In this document: piece by piece, positions 1-9,561 of the stretch
How positions within the stretch are numbered: position 1 is the first letter of the stretch
Layout of the letters: each line of letters starts with the position of its first letter
From: Symbiodinium sp. CCMP2592
Lineage: Eukaryota; Sar; Dinophyceae; Suessiales; Symbiodiniaceae
Length of the DNA: 64,000 bases
NCBI GenBank assembly: GCA_905221615.1
Contig: CAJNDT010005913.1
Coordinates: forward strand, 2,542,001-2,606,000
Direction of reading: 5' to 3'
Made by a program: the position numbers and the translations under genes
The notes under the pieces: model-generated
The model's input: only the letters and a program-made list of their open reading frames with translations
What the model was told of the DNA's origin: nothing
The model's database searches: none

Positions 1-1
1 A

Positions 2-496
2 GGACGCTGGCTCAAGCACGCCATGCCGCCCGGGAACATCATGCGATTCTTCCAGCCCCCCCACATCCGCTTTGCGCGTGATGCCAACCCCGTCCCCACT
101 GTTGACGGCTCCATCGGATACCTCAAACAACACTTCATCCACTACAACTTCTCCAAAGGCATGCGCGAATGGATCGAGCGACACAACCGCTACTCGACCT
201 ACGAAGCGAACGAGACCGTCAAAGCACTCCAAGAGAATCCCGTCAAACTCGGGAATCTCCTTTCCTCTGATCGCAACACAAGAAGACTCGAGCTCAAGAA
301 CATCTCGTTCCGCATGCCGATGCGTCCACTCCTCAAGTTCCTCTACATGTATTTCCTCGGACGCGGATTCCTCGATGGGCGCGCCGGATGGACCTACTGC
401 AAACTCCAAGCAATGTACGAATATATGATCGTTCTGAAAGTTCGAGAACTCAAACGCCCAGACCTCGTCGCCGCGGATCAAGGAAAGCACGATTAA
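2..496 (+). CDS. Glycosyltransferase family 2 protein, C-terminal part (5' truncated by window edge)
   Basis: The reading frame is open from base 2, so the gene begins before the window. The visible 164 residues contain FSKGMREWIERHNRYSTYEA, a signature of the C-terminal region of GT2 enzymes of the WaaE/KdtX lipopolysaccharide-core type, which transfer a sugar from a nucleotide donor at the cytoplasmic membrane face. The tail (YMYFLGRGFLDGRAGWTYC) fits the membrane-associating end of that group. The nucleotide-binding half is not visible, so donor and acceptor cannot be stated. The stop overlaps the next start (TAATG at 494-498), which indicates co-translation with the following glycosyltransferase. 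The codons are C-rich like those of its neighbours. Confidence 0.8.
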   Translation, partial: GRWLKHAMPPGNIMRFFQPPHIRFARDANPVPTVDGSIGYLKQHFIHYNFSKGMREWIERHNRYSTYEANETVKALQENPVKLGNLLSSDRNTRRLELKNISFRMPMRPLLKFLYMYFLGRGFLDGRAGWTYCKLQAMYEYMIVLKVRELKRPDLVAADQGKHD

Positions 497-1707
497 TGGA
501 ATCCACAACAGATCCAATCCGTAAAGAGGATCCGATCAAGATTCTCCATTTCCTCCCCGCGATGAGACTCGAAGACGGCGGGGTCGTCAAAGCCGTCCTC
601 GATCTCTGCACCATGGCGCAGGACCATCACCAGGTCGGACTCGCAACCTTTGACGATTCAGGTGTCCCAGCCGCGTGGAAAGACCCCAACACGCAAACAA
701 CGCGAGTGCACCTCATCGAAGGTTCTCCAAATCGTGGGATGAAACCAAACCCTCAACAACTCCAGCAGCTCGAACAGCTTATCAAACAATACGATGTCGT
801 CCACCTCCACACGATGTGGACTCAAGCAAACCCCCAGCTCGTCAATCTCTGCACCAAACTCAACACCCCCTACCTCCTCAGTGTCCACGGCATGCTCGAT
901 GATTGGTGCATGTCCCAGCGCAAACTCAAAAAAATCCTCTACATGAAAACCGCAGCACGCAATCTCCTGCGCGACGCTGCTGTGATCCACTGCACCGCGC
1001 AAGCGGAACTCGACCAAGCCTCCGCCTGGTTCGATCCAAGGAAAGGCCGAGTCGTCCCGCTCCCATTCGATCTGAGCGAGTACGAGAACATGCCGAGCGA
1101 AGACCTCGCGTACAACGCGTTCGATCAGCTCGACCGATCCAAACCCAAAGTCCTCTTCCTCAGCAGAATCCACTACAAAAAAGGCGTCGATCGTCTCATC
1201 AAAGCATCCGCGATCCTCCAACAACAAGGCGTCGATCACCAACTCGTCATCGCGGGAACAGGTGACGAGGACTATGTCCAACAAATGAAAGAACTCGCTG
1301 TGCAGGAAGGGACTCAGGCGCACACCTACTTCCTCGGATTCGCATCGGGACAGGAGAAGATCGCGCTGCTCGGAGCGTGCGAGACATTCGCACTCCCAAC
1401 AAGCCAGGAAAACTTCGGATTCGTATTCTTCGAGTCCCTCGCCGCTGGGACTTTCGTCGTCACCACCAAAGGCACAGACACTTGGCCCGAGATCGAGAGC
1501 TCCCAAGCCGGCGCGATCGTGGACAACACTCCGGAAGCATTCGCTCAGAAACTCAAAGAAGTCCTCTCCGATCCGGAGACCTACAACGCGCGAGCACAAC
1601 AAGGAAGGGAATGGGCATTCAAAGAAATGAGCATGCCCAGCACCCAAGCGAAATACACAGATCTTTACCGCTCCATCGTCGCTGATGCGAAAGGATCCAA
1701 ACGATGA
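496..1707 (+). CDS. Glycosyltransferase family 4 (GT-B)
   Basis: This is a 403-residue retaining GT-B glycosyltransferase. An N-terminal glycine-rich turn (RLEDGGVVKAVLDL) belongs to the acceptor-binding Rossmann half. The C-terminal half carries VLFLSRIHYKKGVDRLI, the usual nucleotide-sugar fold entry, and the E-x7-E motif in ENFGFVFFESLAAG. The ATG at 496 was chosen over an upstream in-frame ATG at 388 because it overlaps the stop of the preceding gene and the upstream residues look like read-through. The next gene starts inside its stop (ATGA at 1704), so the first four genes look like one operon. It presumably adds one sugar to a lipid-linked glycan repeat; the sugar is unknown. Confidence 0.88.
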   Translation: MESTTDPIRKEDPIKILHFLPAMRLEDGGVVKAVLDLCTMAQDHHQVGLATFDDSGVPAAWKDPNTQTTRVHLIEGSPNRGMKPNPQQLQQLEQLIKQYDVVHLHTMWTQANPQLVNLCTKLNTPYLLSVHGMLDDWCMSQRKLKKILYMKTAARNLLRDAAVIHCTAQAELDQASAWFDPRKGRVVPLPFDLSEYENMPSEDLAYNAFDQLDRSKPKVLFLSRIHYKKGVDRLIKASAILQQQGVDHQLVIAGTGDEDYVQQMKELAVQEGTQAHTYFLGFASGQEKIALLGACETFALPTSQENFGFVFFESLAAGTFVVTTKGTDTWPEIESSQAGAIVDNTPEAFAQKLKEVLSDPETYNARAQQGREWAFKEMSMPSTQAKYTDLYRSIVADAKGSKR

Positions 1708-2915
1708 GCGCCGATCCAAACAAGCCAAAAGACCAGAAACCCAAGGTCGCCGTGGTCTACCAGTACTTCGCGCACTACAGACAGCCCATCATCACCGAAC
1801 TCATCAAGAGCCCGAACTATCACTACGAGTTCCTAGGAAACGATGACGATTTCGGTGCCGGGATCAAACTCGCGACTGATTTCGCGGACGATCGTTTCGT
1901 TCTGACCAAATGCTTCAAACGCAAGCGTTTCTTCCTCCAGTTCAAGCCGGTCTTCAGCGCCCTGGGATTCCGCTACAAAGCTCTCATCCTGCTCGGAAAC
2001 CCCTACTGGCCCACCACCTGGCTCGCCGCGATCTTCGGAAGACTCCGAGGAAAGCGCGTCCTCTTCTGGTCCCACGGCTGGATCCGGAAAGACACAGGAC
2101 TCAAAAGACTCCTCAGAAACACCTTCTTCAAACTCGCGCACGGCACACTCCTCTACGGACACCGCGCCAAAGTCATCGCGATCTCCGAAGGATTCAGTCC
2201 CGACAAGCTCCATGTCATCTACAACTCGCTCGATTGCACAGCACAAGACCAGGTCCGCAAACAACTCGGCCCAGACGATCGCAAGCAAACACGAGAGCGC
2301 CTCTTCCCAGGACGCAGCGAGCACCCCATCCTCATCAACATCACACGACTCAACCCGTTCAAGAAACTCGACATGCTCATCAGAGCCGCGAAACAACTCG
2401 AAGATCGCGGACAACCCGTCAATATCCTCATCGTCGGAGACGGCGAACACAAACAAGCACTCGAACAACTCGCCGATGAACTCGGAATCCACGCCGTCTT
2501 CACCGGAGCACTCTACGAAGAACACGAGCTCGGACAGATGCTCAACGCATCAGACTGCGCCGTCATGCCCGGACCGATCGGACTCCTTGTCATGCACGCC
2601 CTCGCCTACGGCGTCCCTTTGATCTCAAACGACAACTACGACCGACAGATGCCTGAAATCGAAGCGATCCTTCCAGGATCCACAGGAGAACTGTTCGAGA
2701 ACGATGACCTGGACTCGCTCACCAATTCCATCCAACGCATGATCGATCAACCACTCTCTTACGAACAACGATACGCGAAAGCGCGTGAGATCATCGAGCG
2801 CTTCTACAACCCATTCAACCAACGCAAGATCATCGACCGCGCCGTAGACGGCCAACCAGCCGACGACCGATTCAACGCTTGGCTCCCCCCCTACACAGAG
2901 GAACAAGCATGCTGA
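1704..2915 (+). CDS. Glycosyltransferase family 4 (GT-B)
   Basis: This 403-residue protein begins with VAVVYQYFAHYRQPIITEL, the HYR motif typical of a GT4 subgroup. It then has a positively charged stretch with a tryptophan-rich segment (VLFWSHGWIRKDTGL) likely to touch the membrane. The C-terminal donor half carries INITRLNPFKKLDMLI and a GDGEHKQALE loop. The usual E-x7-E motif is altered: where ExFG is expected the sequence reads PGPIGLLVMHALAYG, so the first glutamate is missing. That change occurs in some GT4 groups, so activity is still likely. It overlaps both neighbours by a few bases. Confidence 0.85.
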   Translation: MSADPNKPKDQKPKVAVVYQYFAHYRQPIITELIKSPNYHYEFLGNDDDFGAGIKLATDFADDRFVLTKCFKRKRFFLQFKPVFSALGFRYKALILLGNPYWPTTWLAAIFGRLRGKRVLFWSHGWIRKDTGLKRLLRNTFFKLAHGTLLYGHRAKVIAISEGFSPDKLHVIYNSLDCTAQDQVRKQLGPDDRKQTRERLFPGRSEHPILINITRLNPFKKLDMLIRAAKQLEDRGQPVNILIVGDGEHKQALEQLADELGIHAVFTGALYEEHELGQMLNASDCAVMPGPIGLLVMHALAYGVPLISNDNYDRQMPEIEAILPGSTGELFENDDLDSLTNSIQRMIDQPLSYEQRYAKAREIIERFYNPFNQRKIIDRAVDGQPADDRFNAWLPPYTEEQAC

Positions 2916-3493
2916 GCACACTCAAAAACAAACTCCGTTCCGTCCAAGGCATCCGCATGGCGTACCGCAAAGGGATCATGGCCTACCGCCGTAAACGCTA
3001 CGGGCTCAAAAATCTCCACCCAACCTTCTACAGCTGCGATTGCAGTGAGTTCAGCAAGGACCTCGTCGCGCATCCATACTCATACTGCGCTAAACGATGC
3101 CTCATCTGTCCAAAGGTCGAACTCGGCGCGTATGTCATGCTCGGACCTCGTGTCATGATCGTCGGAGACGATCACCGATTCGACATCCCAGGCACCCCAA
3201 CAATCTTCTCAGGCAGACCAAAGAAACAGCACACACTCATTGATACCGACGCATGGATCGGTGCCGGATCAATCATCCTGAGCGGAGTCACAGTCGGACG
3301 CGGCGCGATTGTCGCCGCAGGCGCTGTGGTCACCAAGGATGTCCCACCCTATGAGATCCATGCAGGAGTTCCCGCGAAGAAGATCGCGGAGCGATTCACC
3401 GATCCAGAAGAACGCGCTCTTCACGACGCGATGCTGGACGAGCCACCAAAGCCACGCGAGTATTGCATGCCCGTGGAAACAAAGAGCGACTGA
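2909..3493 (+). CDS. CatB/WcaF-like hexapeptide-repeat O-acetyltransferase
   Basis: The 194-residue protein has the left-handed beta-helix pattern of hexapeptide acyltransferases (LICPKVELGAYVMLGPRVMIV, then WIGAGSIILSGVTVGRGAIVAAGAVV) and the catalytic-type histidine in VGDDHRFD. The ending VPPYEIHAGVPAKKI is the usual cap of this family. Such enzymes acetylate sugar hydroxyls with acetyl-CoA, which fits decoration of the glycan made by the operon. The ATG at 2909 overlaps the previous stop (2913-2915); the longer frame from 2879 is read-through of that gene. Whether the substrate is a monomer or the polymer is unknown. Confidence 0.88.
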   Translation: MLSTLKNKLRSVQGIRMAYRKGIMAYRRKRYGLKNLHPTFYSCDCSEFSKDLVAHPYSYCAKRCLICPKVELGAYVMLGPRVMIVGDDHRFDIPGTPTIFSGRPKKQHTLIDTDAWIGAGSIILSGVTVGRGAIVAAGAVVTKDVPPYEIHAGVPAKKIAERFTDPEERALHDAMLDEPPKPREYCMPVETKSD

Positions 3494-3522
3494 TAGATCG
3501 CAGAGCCAGAGAGAATCGGAAG

Positions 3523-4944
3523 TCAAGCCGGCTCAGCTTGCCCGTACTCTTCCCAGTCTTCATCGCCGTACTCGTCGGCATACTCCTCATACTCGTTGTC
3601 GTACAGATCCTCGTATCCATACGCCTGAGCGTCGAGCACCGATCTCGTGTACACCTTCGAGATGATCATGAACACATAAAATGGGAGCGGGATAATCAAG
3701 AACGATCCCTGCTTCATCGCGATCATTGTCGTGTAACCCGCCATCGCGAGCAAGATCGCGACCGCGCTGCGATCAACAGCACCCGCCAATCCAGCACGCA
3801 ACAACTGCAGCGCGTGGTACGCTGTGATCAAGAAGATCAGCGATAGCAATGTAAACCCAATCAAGCCGTGATGTGTAAGCACCTCGATGACCAGGTTGTG
3901 CGGATAGATAAATCCATCGCCATCATGCGGCACGATCGCGTTGAAGGACCCAACCCCAAGGCCCTGCAGATAGTTCGCAGGATTCGAACCGTACGCATCG
4001 AGCATCGAGGTCGCAAAGAACACTCGTCCAGCGAACCCCTCACCAAGATCTTCCGCAGAGAAGCGTTGAGTAGCCTCGGATCCCGCGAGAAAGAACTTCG
4101 CAACGAGCAAGAGGATCATCCCCAGTGCGCCGAGGGAGAAAGCTCGAAGAAAGAACTGCTTCGCGTTCTTGATTTCGTGCGCCAGCGGGTAGCAGACGAC
4201 CGCAAAGAATGCACAGAAGAATAACTGACCACGAGCCGCGACAAGGAACGCGATCGCGATCCCGAGCACGATCGATCCCGCACGCAGCGCACTGATCAGC
4301 AGGTTCTTTGAGTTCTGCTCCATCAGAGAAGCAAAGATCACCATCATCCCACCAAGCTCCCCAAGCGCGAGCGGATTCCCGCGCGAGTCGCTGCTCCCCA
4401 CCGTGTAACTCAGGTCAATAAACAAACGGAATCCAAAGATCGTCGTACGCGGACTAATCAGGATCAAACAGATCAGCGCACACCCCACAAAAAGCAGGGG
4501 CACACACATCTTCGTGATCTGCTCTGTCGTGCACACCAACAACGGCAGGATCACCAGCATCAGAATGATGTACGGCGTTCCTGTCTTGAGAAAGTACCTC
4601 GCCGCCTCAGGCATCATGCTGTACGTCGCCCCAAAGAAGCAGAACAAATACAACCCAAAGATCAACGCCGTGTTGATATTCTTCATCCCACGGAATGGCT
4701 GTCGCCCCGCAAGAAACGAGGTCGCGACCGCGATGCCAGCAAATCCCGCCGCGGTGACATTAATAATCCATGATCTCCGCGCCAGCGCCGTCACAAACGA
4801 AGTGATCAACTGCTCATACGCAAGGAAGGTAAAGATCAGCACCATCGCCCAATGGGGTCTCAACAGAGACATCGCGCACATCAATCCGAAGATCAACAGC
4901 GCGATACCTGTGAGTGCGGCAACCATAAAGACAATCCATTGCAC
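3523..4944 (-). CDS. O-antigen ligase / Wzy-like polymerase
   Basis: A 473-residue polytopic protein with about ten to twelve hydrophobic helices. Near residue 330 it has a large soluble loop (GLGVGSFNAIVPHDGDGFIYPHNLVIEVLTHHG), whose PHN...H arrangement is the hallmark of the Wzy_C / O-antigen ligase domain. Such proteins polymerise or ligate undecaprenyl-linked repeats on the outer face of the cytoplasmic membrane. The last 33 or so residues form a very acidic, tyrosine-rich tail (YDNEYEEYADEYGDED), an unusual extension. The start shown is a GTG; an ATG at 4926 is nearly as good. It converges on the acetyltransferase gene. Confidence 0.85.
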   Translation of the reverse strand: MQWIVFMVAALTGIALLIFGLMCAMSLLRPHWAMVLIFTFLAYEQLITSFVTALARRSWIINVTAAGFAGIAVATSFLAGRQPFRGMKNINTALIFGLYLFCFFGATYSMMPEAARYFLKTGTPYIILMLVILPLLVCTTEQITKMCVPLLFVGCALICLILISPRTTIFGFRLFIDLSYTVGSSDSRGNPLALGELGGMMVIFASLMEQNSKNLLISALRAGSIVLGIAIAFLVAARGQLFFCAFFAVVCYPLAHEIKNAKQFFLRAFSLGALGMILLLVAKFFLAGSEATQRFSAEDLGEGFAGRVFFATSMLDAYGSNPANYLQGLGVGSFNAIVPHDGDGFIYPHNLVIEVLTHHGLIGFTLLSLIFLITAYHALQLLRAGLAGAVDRSAVAILLAMAGYTTMIAMKQGSFLIIPLPFYVFMIISKVYTRSVLDAQAYGYEDLYDNEYEEYADEYGDEDWEEYGQAEPA

Positions 4945-5004
4945 CAGCCAAGGCGCGATTCAAAACCAACCGCTCAAGGCACACGCCAAGAGCAGGACGA
5001 GATA

Positions 5005-6015
5005 CTAAGGAGCCCGATCCCCGATTCGCACAAGCGATCGAAAACCAAAGTGATCCGAACCAGGCACCACAAAGCGCTCCCATGAGCGCACATCAGCACC
5101 ACGATCTACCCAGATATCGTCGATTGTTACCCCCAATATCGACAGATTCGACGGAAATGTCCCCGACAAAGACATGACGCGAGATCCACGCGCAACCCCA
5201 AGCTCTGATCGCAGCATTCGGTCCCGATAACTCCCAGGACCCCCATTCAGATCACCAACGACCATTGTCGGTATTCCATCATCGCCGTGCACACGCAGCG
5301 ACTCGATCATCCCGCGCACAACATCATTCCCACGCGTCCACTCCGATCCACCGCGCGGAGAAGGCACATGGATCCCCACCAAGCGAAACGCCCCACCATC
5401 CACCTCCGGCCTCTGGACGACACACGACACCCCCGCCAGCGGATTGAACCAGTCGTCCCTCTGGATTGGCCAACGACTCAGCACCACCATCGGAGACGCC
5501 TCGCGTTCAATCTTCCGCCTGATGATCCGATGCGGAAGCCACTGCAACCCATCATCCTCATCCAAAAACCGCCGGAACACATCCCATTGAGGTTCAACCA
5601 AAACCATCACATCCGCACCCGTTGTCCGAAGCATCGCAAGCACCTCATCAGGACGCTCGTTCGCCATATAGATATTCATCTCGACAACCAGCACCTCACC
5701 CAAGCCGACTTTGCCACTATTCGGTAGCCAGGTCCGACCACCTCCCAGCACAACAAGCATCATCAACGCCGCAAGCGTGCAGAGAGCCTCGACCCAACTC
5801 CGCCGGAGCAACAATCCGAATCCACAGAGCACCATCCCGATCGCAAAAACAAACCACCCCAAACTCACCGCAACATCCGCGATCCAGAATCTGCTCGATA
5901 TCAGATACGCGCCCCACCACCCAAGCAACAAGACAATCAGCAGCAATCGGACAATCAATCCAAACCAGCCGCGTGAACGTTTCGATACATGTTGTGCTTC
6001 CAGCGCCTCGTCCAT
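5005..6015 (-). CDS. Membrane-anchored endonuclease/exonuclease/phosphatase-family protein
   Basis: The 336-residue protein has three hydrophobic segments in the first 95 residues (for example LIVRLLLIVLLLGWWGAYLI), then an EEP-fold domain. Family marks are EMNIYMANERPDEVLAML, the acid in VLVEPQ, the metal-site GDLNGGPGSYRD and the terminal GSDHFGF. EEP enzymes hydrolyse phosphodiester or phosphomonoester bonds using Mg2+. With this topology the domain probably faces the periplasm or outside and could act on lipid-linked or extracellular phosphates, but the substrate cannot be read. A paralogue with the same three-helix layout lies at 19061-20170. It is upstream of, and co-oriented with, the Wzy-like gene, 60 bases away. 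Confidence 0.82.
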   Translation of the reverse strand: MDEALEAQHVSKRSRGWFGLIVRLLLIVLLLGWWGAYLISSRFWIADVAVSLGWFVFAIGMVLCGFGLLLRRSWVEALCTLAALMMLVVLGGGRTWLPNSGKVGLGEVLVVEMNIYMANERPDEVLAMLRTTGADVMVLVEPQWDVFRRFLDEDDGLQWLPHRIIRRKIEREASPMVVLSRWPIQRDDWFNPLAGVSCVVQRPEVDGGAFRLVGIHVPSPRGGSEWTRGNDVVRGMIESLRVHGDDGIPTMVVGDLNGGPGSYRDRMLRSELGVARGSRVMSLSGTFPSNLSILGVTIDDIWVDRGADVRSWERFVVPGSDHFGFRSLVRIGDRAP

Positions 6016-6091
6016 ACCACTCCCATCGGACGATCTACTGCCCCCATCCCAGCGAGGTTCATGATCACTTCAAAAACACAGCGCACAAAAA

Positions 6092-6117
6092 AGACGGCCC
6101 GGTTTCCCGAGCCGTCT
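6092..6117 (-). terminator. Rho-independent terminator of the large protease gene
   Basis: Read on the minus strand, an 11-base-pair stem (with one G-T pair) closes on a GAAA tetraloop and is followed by six T residues (6091-6086). It sits 25 bases beyond the stop of the metalloprotease gene. Confidence 0.85.
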
Positions 6118-6141
6118 CAAATCAAGTCTCAAAGATCAACC

Positions 6142-9100
6142 TTACGGACGATCCTCACCCTGCTGACCGAAGATGATGGTCATGCCACCGCCCCCAGCCA
6201 TGTCTTCAGAGTTGTAGATGTAGTCCGCATCGAGTGCCTTCTCAATCCGCACGCCGCACTCTTGCAAGTGCGCCATCGTGTACGCATCGAGTCGTCCGCC
6301 CGCGTCCATCGTCTCAGTGATCGACTCGCCAAGCTGACGCAGGTGCATCGAAGCGAGGGTCTTGACCGCCATAGAAGCGGAGTTGAATCCGCCGTTGTCC
6401 ATCGACATGTCAATCAGACGATCCAGATGCTCACGCTGCAGGTTCCTACGAAGCGACGAAATCATCGGCTTGCGAGTCGTGTAACGACCGCTCGCACCGT
6501 CCTCAAGCTCAGACCACACCGAACCAGTCACCGACTCCATGAGCTCAGCAACTGTCAGCGCGTCCTCATCAGCAGGAACGAACATCTCATAGTCGTACAC
6601 ACGCTTGATCGTCTGCGGATTGAGCAGCATCGTCATCGCCGACGCCTGGATGCCCATCACGCGATCGTGAATCTCAAGCGCCGAGTCCGCCATGATGCCG
6701 CTGAAATCATCCCACCACTTGTCCACACTCGCATGCGCAAGCAGCTCAGGGGTGATGCCGTACGCATCATCCATAAACGCGTTCTCAATCACAAACTCCA
6801 TCGCTGCACGCTGACGCTCCGCAGGAACGACCTCGATCGGAGCATCCGATCCCGGATCACCCTTCTTCGAGCGCGAGACATACGCCGAGCCGACCCAGTT
6901 GCCCATCATCGAGAGCGCCTGCATCTGTGTGCCCAGCGTAATCGAGTATCCTCGGCGGACACGCGACCACGATTCGCCGTCTTTCACAAACCCATCGATC
7001 AGATTCTCGCGGATGCCGCGGACCAGTTCCATCTGGTTGTTCGCAAAGTCGAGCGGGTTTTCCGCGAGGTCGTAACGACGAGCACGCGGATCAGGACCGA
7101 AGGTGTCCTCGTCCGTGCCGTAGTCGAGCAGCGGATCCGCTGATCGGCTCAAGACTTCCTTCAGATCACCGCTGCCGTAGCCGTACTCGATCGCCCATTG
7201 GTCGTACTCGCCGATACCGATCACCGAGTAGTCACCCTGAACATCACCACTGCCAGGCATCCGGATGTTGATCCCGTTGTAGTCCATCACCGAGGTCGAC
7301 CAAGGACGCTTGCCCTTCATCTCTTCGGAGTTGATGTCCTCAAGCGAGTGAGCGCTCGAGCCCTTGAAGTTGTGACGCAGACCGATCGTGTGACCGACCT
7401 CGTGAGCGACCAACTCCGCGAGCATCGGACCGACGAACCATTCCGGAACGCCGTCGATCATGTCGCCTTCTTCTTGCTTCTCTTCAGCAGCTTCGCCGCC
7501 CTCGTCCGCCGCGTCGTCAGCGTCATCGCTATCGTCCGCCGCTTTCTCAAGCATCGCGAGGTGCTCCGCAGGAATCATGTCACGCAGTCCAGGATTCTCT
7601 TCGAGCTGCTTGCGGATCATCTCCAGCATCTCTTCGCTCATCTCAGGATCATCACCCATCGCCGAAGCGGTGTTGATCATCCCGACCATCGCGAGGTTCA
7701 TCCGCATCATCGCAAGATCAAGCGCCTTGCCGGTCGCGGCGTGACACATTCCAGAAATCTGCGAAGCACGATTGGTCAAACCATCAAACTCATCGTCACC
7801 CATCAGCAGCGATGTGTCATTCGGCGCCGAGTGCTCGCAAGACAGCCCATGCATGCTCGCTTGAGCACGCTGAGTAAGAATCTCGTCACGAACCGTTGGT
7901 GTCGCAAGACGCAGACGCGGATCCCACTTCGGATTCCGCTCGAGCCACGCCATGGTCTCAGGACTCATGCCCTCAGTCGCGAGGTTGCTCAGCAGATCTT
8001 CCCAGCGGTAAGTGAACACGCGGATCCAGCCGTCAGTCAGGATGACATCCGCATCCAGGATCTCACCAGTCATCGGATTGACGCGTGATGGACCGATCGC
8101 AGTCGCGACATCGTTGCTGATCCAGCGGATGAAGTTGTATCGCACATCCTCAGGATCCTTGTCCATGTTCGCGCCAGTCGCTTTGTCTTGGTAACGAACC
8201 TCGATCGCGCCGTCGATTCCGATTTCACGGAACGCTTCGTTCCAGTACTCGATGCCCTGCTTGACATATCGGCGGTAACGGATCGGGACCGTGTGCTCGA
8301 TGTAGTACACGATCGGTTCCTTCGGAGGACTCAGCTTGAGCTTCGGATCCGCCTTCTCGATGTGCCAGCGATTGATCAGACGCTGTGAAGTATCTGACCA
8401 ATCAAACTTGCCGAGGTCTGTGTAGTTGGTCACGAAGTACCCAACACGCTCGTCCGCCGCGCGAGGCTTGAACCCACGCGAACCCTCGATCTTCGAGATC
8501 GAGTAGTGGAAGTTCTTCATCGTGCCGCCCGCGACCGGACCCTTGAACTCGATCTCGATGTTGTTCGGGAACGCCTTGACGGATTCGACCACAGTCAGCA
8601 TCTTGTTGAGCCCGCTCGCCGAACGTCCAAAGAACTTGGTCGCCTGAGAAACGAGCAGACTGTCCAAATCAATCACCGGCTGACCAGTCGGTCCCATCGC
8701 CTCGATCGCTACATCAAGCAGCACGCGATCCGTCCAGATCATCTCAACAGAGTCACGCGACTCTTGATCACCCGACGAGCGCACCGCGATCTGAGGTTGC
8801 ACAAGCATCAACCGCTTGCCGACCCGCTTCCATTGCGTGTACATATCGCCCGCCTGCAGACCCGCGAAGATCTCGCCGCCCGCGACCGTCATCGCAAAGA
8901 AGTGGTGCTGCTTGTCGTACCCACGAGGAAGCTCAGCGAGCACCTGATTGGTTTTCTTATTCAGATAGATGTTGTACAGCGAACTTCCATCAGCTGTCGA
9001 GACCACTTTCGTGAATCCCTTGGAAACATCTTTCCAGTCTTTAAACTCTTTGTCGGCGCCACCGCCGCCGCCCCCGGCTTGAGCCGCCATCGCCGCCATC

Positions 9101-9249
9101 GCCGCGAAGTCGATCGACTCCTCAGGAGTCGCCGTGATCGGCTCATCCGCCATCGCCATCGAAGATCCCGCGATCAGAGCACCCAGCCCGATCACCGAAC
9201 CGACCACACCACTCGCCATTCGCAAGTTTGTCTTGAAGTTCGCACGCAT
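6142..9249 (-). CDS. Secreted zinc-dependent metalloprotease (DUF5117/DUF4953 type)
   Basis: A 1035-residue protein with a signal peptide (VVGSVIGLGALIAGSSMAMA) and a glycine-rich spacer. A long N-terminal region matches the DUF5117/5118 layout (SLYNIYLNKKTNQVLAELPRGYDKQHHFF). The zinc site HEVGHTIGLRHNFKGS begins at about residue 616, with a Met-turn SVMDYNG further on, so it is an HExxHxxGxxH metzincin-like enzyme. Just before the site is a strongly acidic low-complexity insert of about 28 residues rich in D, E and A. The start at 9249 has CGGAG upstream. The gene stands alone with its own terminator. Targets of this family are not established; an extracellular or periplasmic role is inferred from the signal peptide. 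Confidence 0.88.
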   Translation of the reverse strand: MRANFKTNLRMASGVVGSVIGLGALIAGSSMAMADEPITATPEESIDFAAMAAMAAQAGGGGGGADKEFKDWKDVSKGFTKVVSTADGSSLYNIYLNKKTNQVLAELPRGYDKQHHFFAMTVAGGEIFAGLQAGDMYTQWKRVGKRLMLVQPQIAVRSSGDQESRDSVEMIWTDRVLLDVAIEAMGPTGQPVIDLDSLLVSQATKFFGRSASGLNKMLTVVESVKAFPNNIEIEFKGPVAGGTMKNFHYSISKIEGSRGFKPRAADERVGYFVTNYTDLGKFDWSDTSQRLINRWHIEKADPKLKLSPPKEPIVYYIEHTVPIRYRRYVKQGIEYWNEAFREIGIDGAIEVRYQDKATGANMDKDPEDVRYNFIRWISNDVATAIGPSRVNPMTGEILDADVILTDGWIRVFTYRWEDLLSNLATEGMSPETMAWLERNPKWDPRLRLATPTVRDEILTQRAQASMHGLSCEHSAPNDTSLLMGDDEFDGLTNRASQISGMCHAATGKALDLAMMRMNLAMVGMINTASAMGDDPEMSEEMLEMIRKQLEENPGLRDMIPAEHLAMLEKAADDSDDADDAADEGGEAAEEKQEEGDMIDGVPEWFVGPMLAELVAHEVGHTIGLRHNFKGSSAHSLEDINSEEMKGKRPWSTSVMDYNGINIRMPGSGDVQGDYSVIGIGEYDQWAIEYGYGSGDLKEVLSRSADPLLDYGTDEDTFGPDPRARRYDLAENPLDFANNQMELVRGIRENLIDGFVKDGESWSRVRRGYSITLGTQMQALSMMGNWVGSAYVSRSKKGDPGSDAPIEVVPAERQRAAMEFVIENAFMDDAYGITPELLAHASVDKWWDDFSGIMADSALEIHDRVMGIQASAMTMLLNPQTIKRVYDYEMFVPADEDALTVAELMESVTGSVWSELEDGASGRYTTRKPMISSLRRNLQREHLDRLIDMSMDNGGFNSASMAVKTLASMHLRQLGESITETMDAGGRLDAYTMAHLQECGVRIEKALDADYIYNSEDMAGGGGMTIIFGQQGEDRP

Positions 9250-9561
9250 CAAATCACACTCCGTTTACTGTTGGGCGAGCAATCCCGCCGAGTCCAAATC
9301 CATTTCGCGAGTCAGTGCAGTCACAAGTCGACCCAAAGCCGAATGCCACCAAGCCGTCCCAAGACAGCCCAGTGCCAATCGGCTTGCGCCGGCACTTCCT
9401 CGATCGGTATCGGTCGCAGAACGCGCCATACCAAACAACGCCTGTCGCCGGAGCGCACCTTGTGCGCCCAAAACCACGACTTCCCCTATACCGCCCGTAA
9501 ACACGCAGGTTTCAGCGATATAGACCCAACCGTCATCAATTTCGTCATCAGTTCCCCACGC
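9250..9561. other. Intergenic stretch, no gene recognised
   Basis: These 312 bases lie between the prenyltransferase stop and the protease start. A 79-codon minus-strand frame (9265-9504) has no recognisable features. The only clear element is the CGGAG ribosome binding site of the protease about 10 bases upstream of its ATG. A promoter for the protease must lie here, but I cannot point to one with confidence. Confidence 0.6.

Noticed and set aside
3968-3980. ggattcgaacc resembling the T-arm of a tRNA
   Set aside because: It is inside the Wzy-like coding sequence and no cloverleaf can be built around it.
7198-8088. Plus-strand open frame of 296 codons
   Set aside because: It lies antisense within the metalloprotease gene, which has clear motifs; the translation is His/Arg-rich and without features.
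9265-9504. 79-codon minus-strand frame between prenyltransferase and protease
   Set aside because: No domain, no ribosome binding site and an unremarkable sequence; kept as non-coding.
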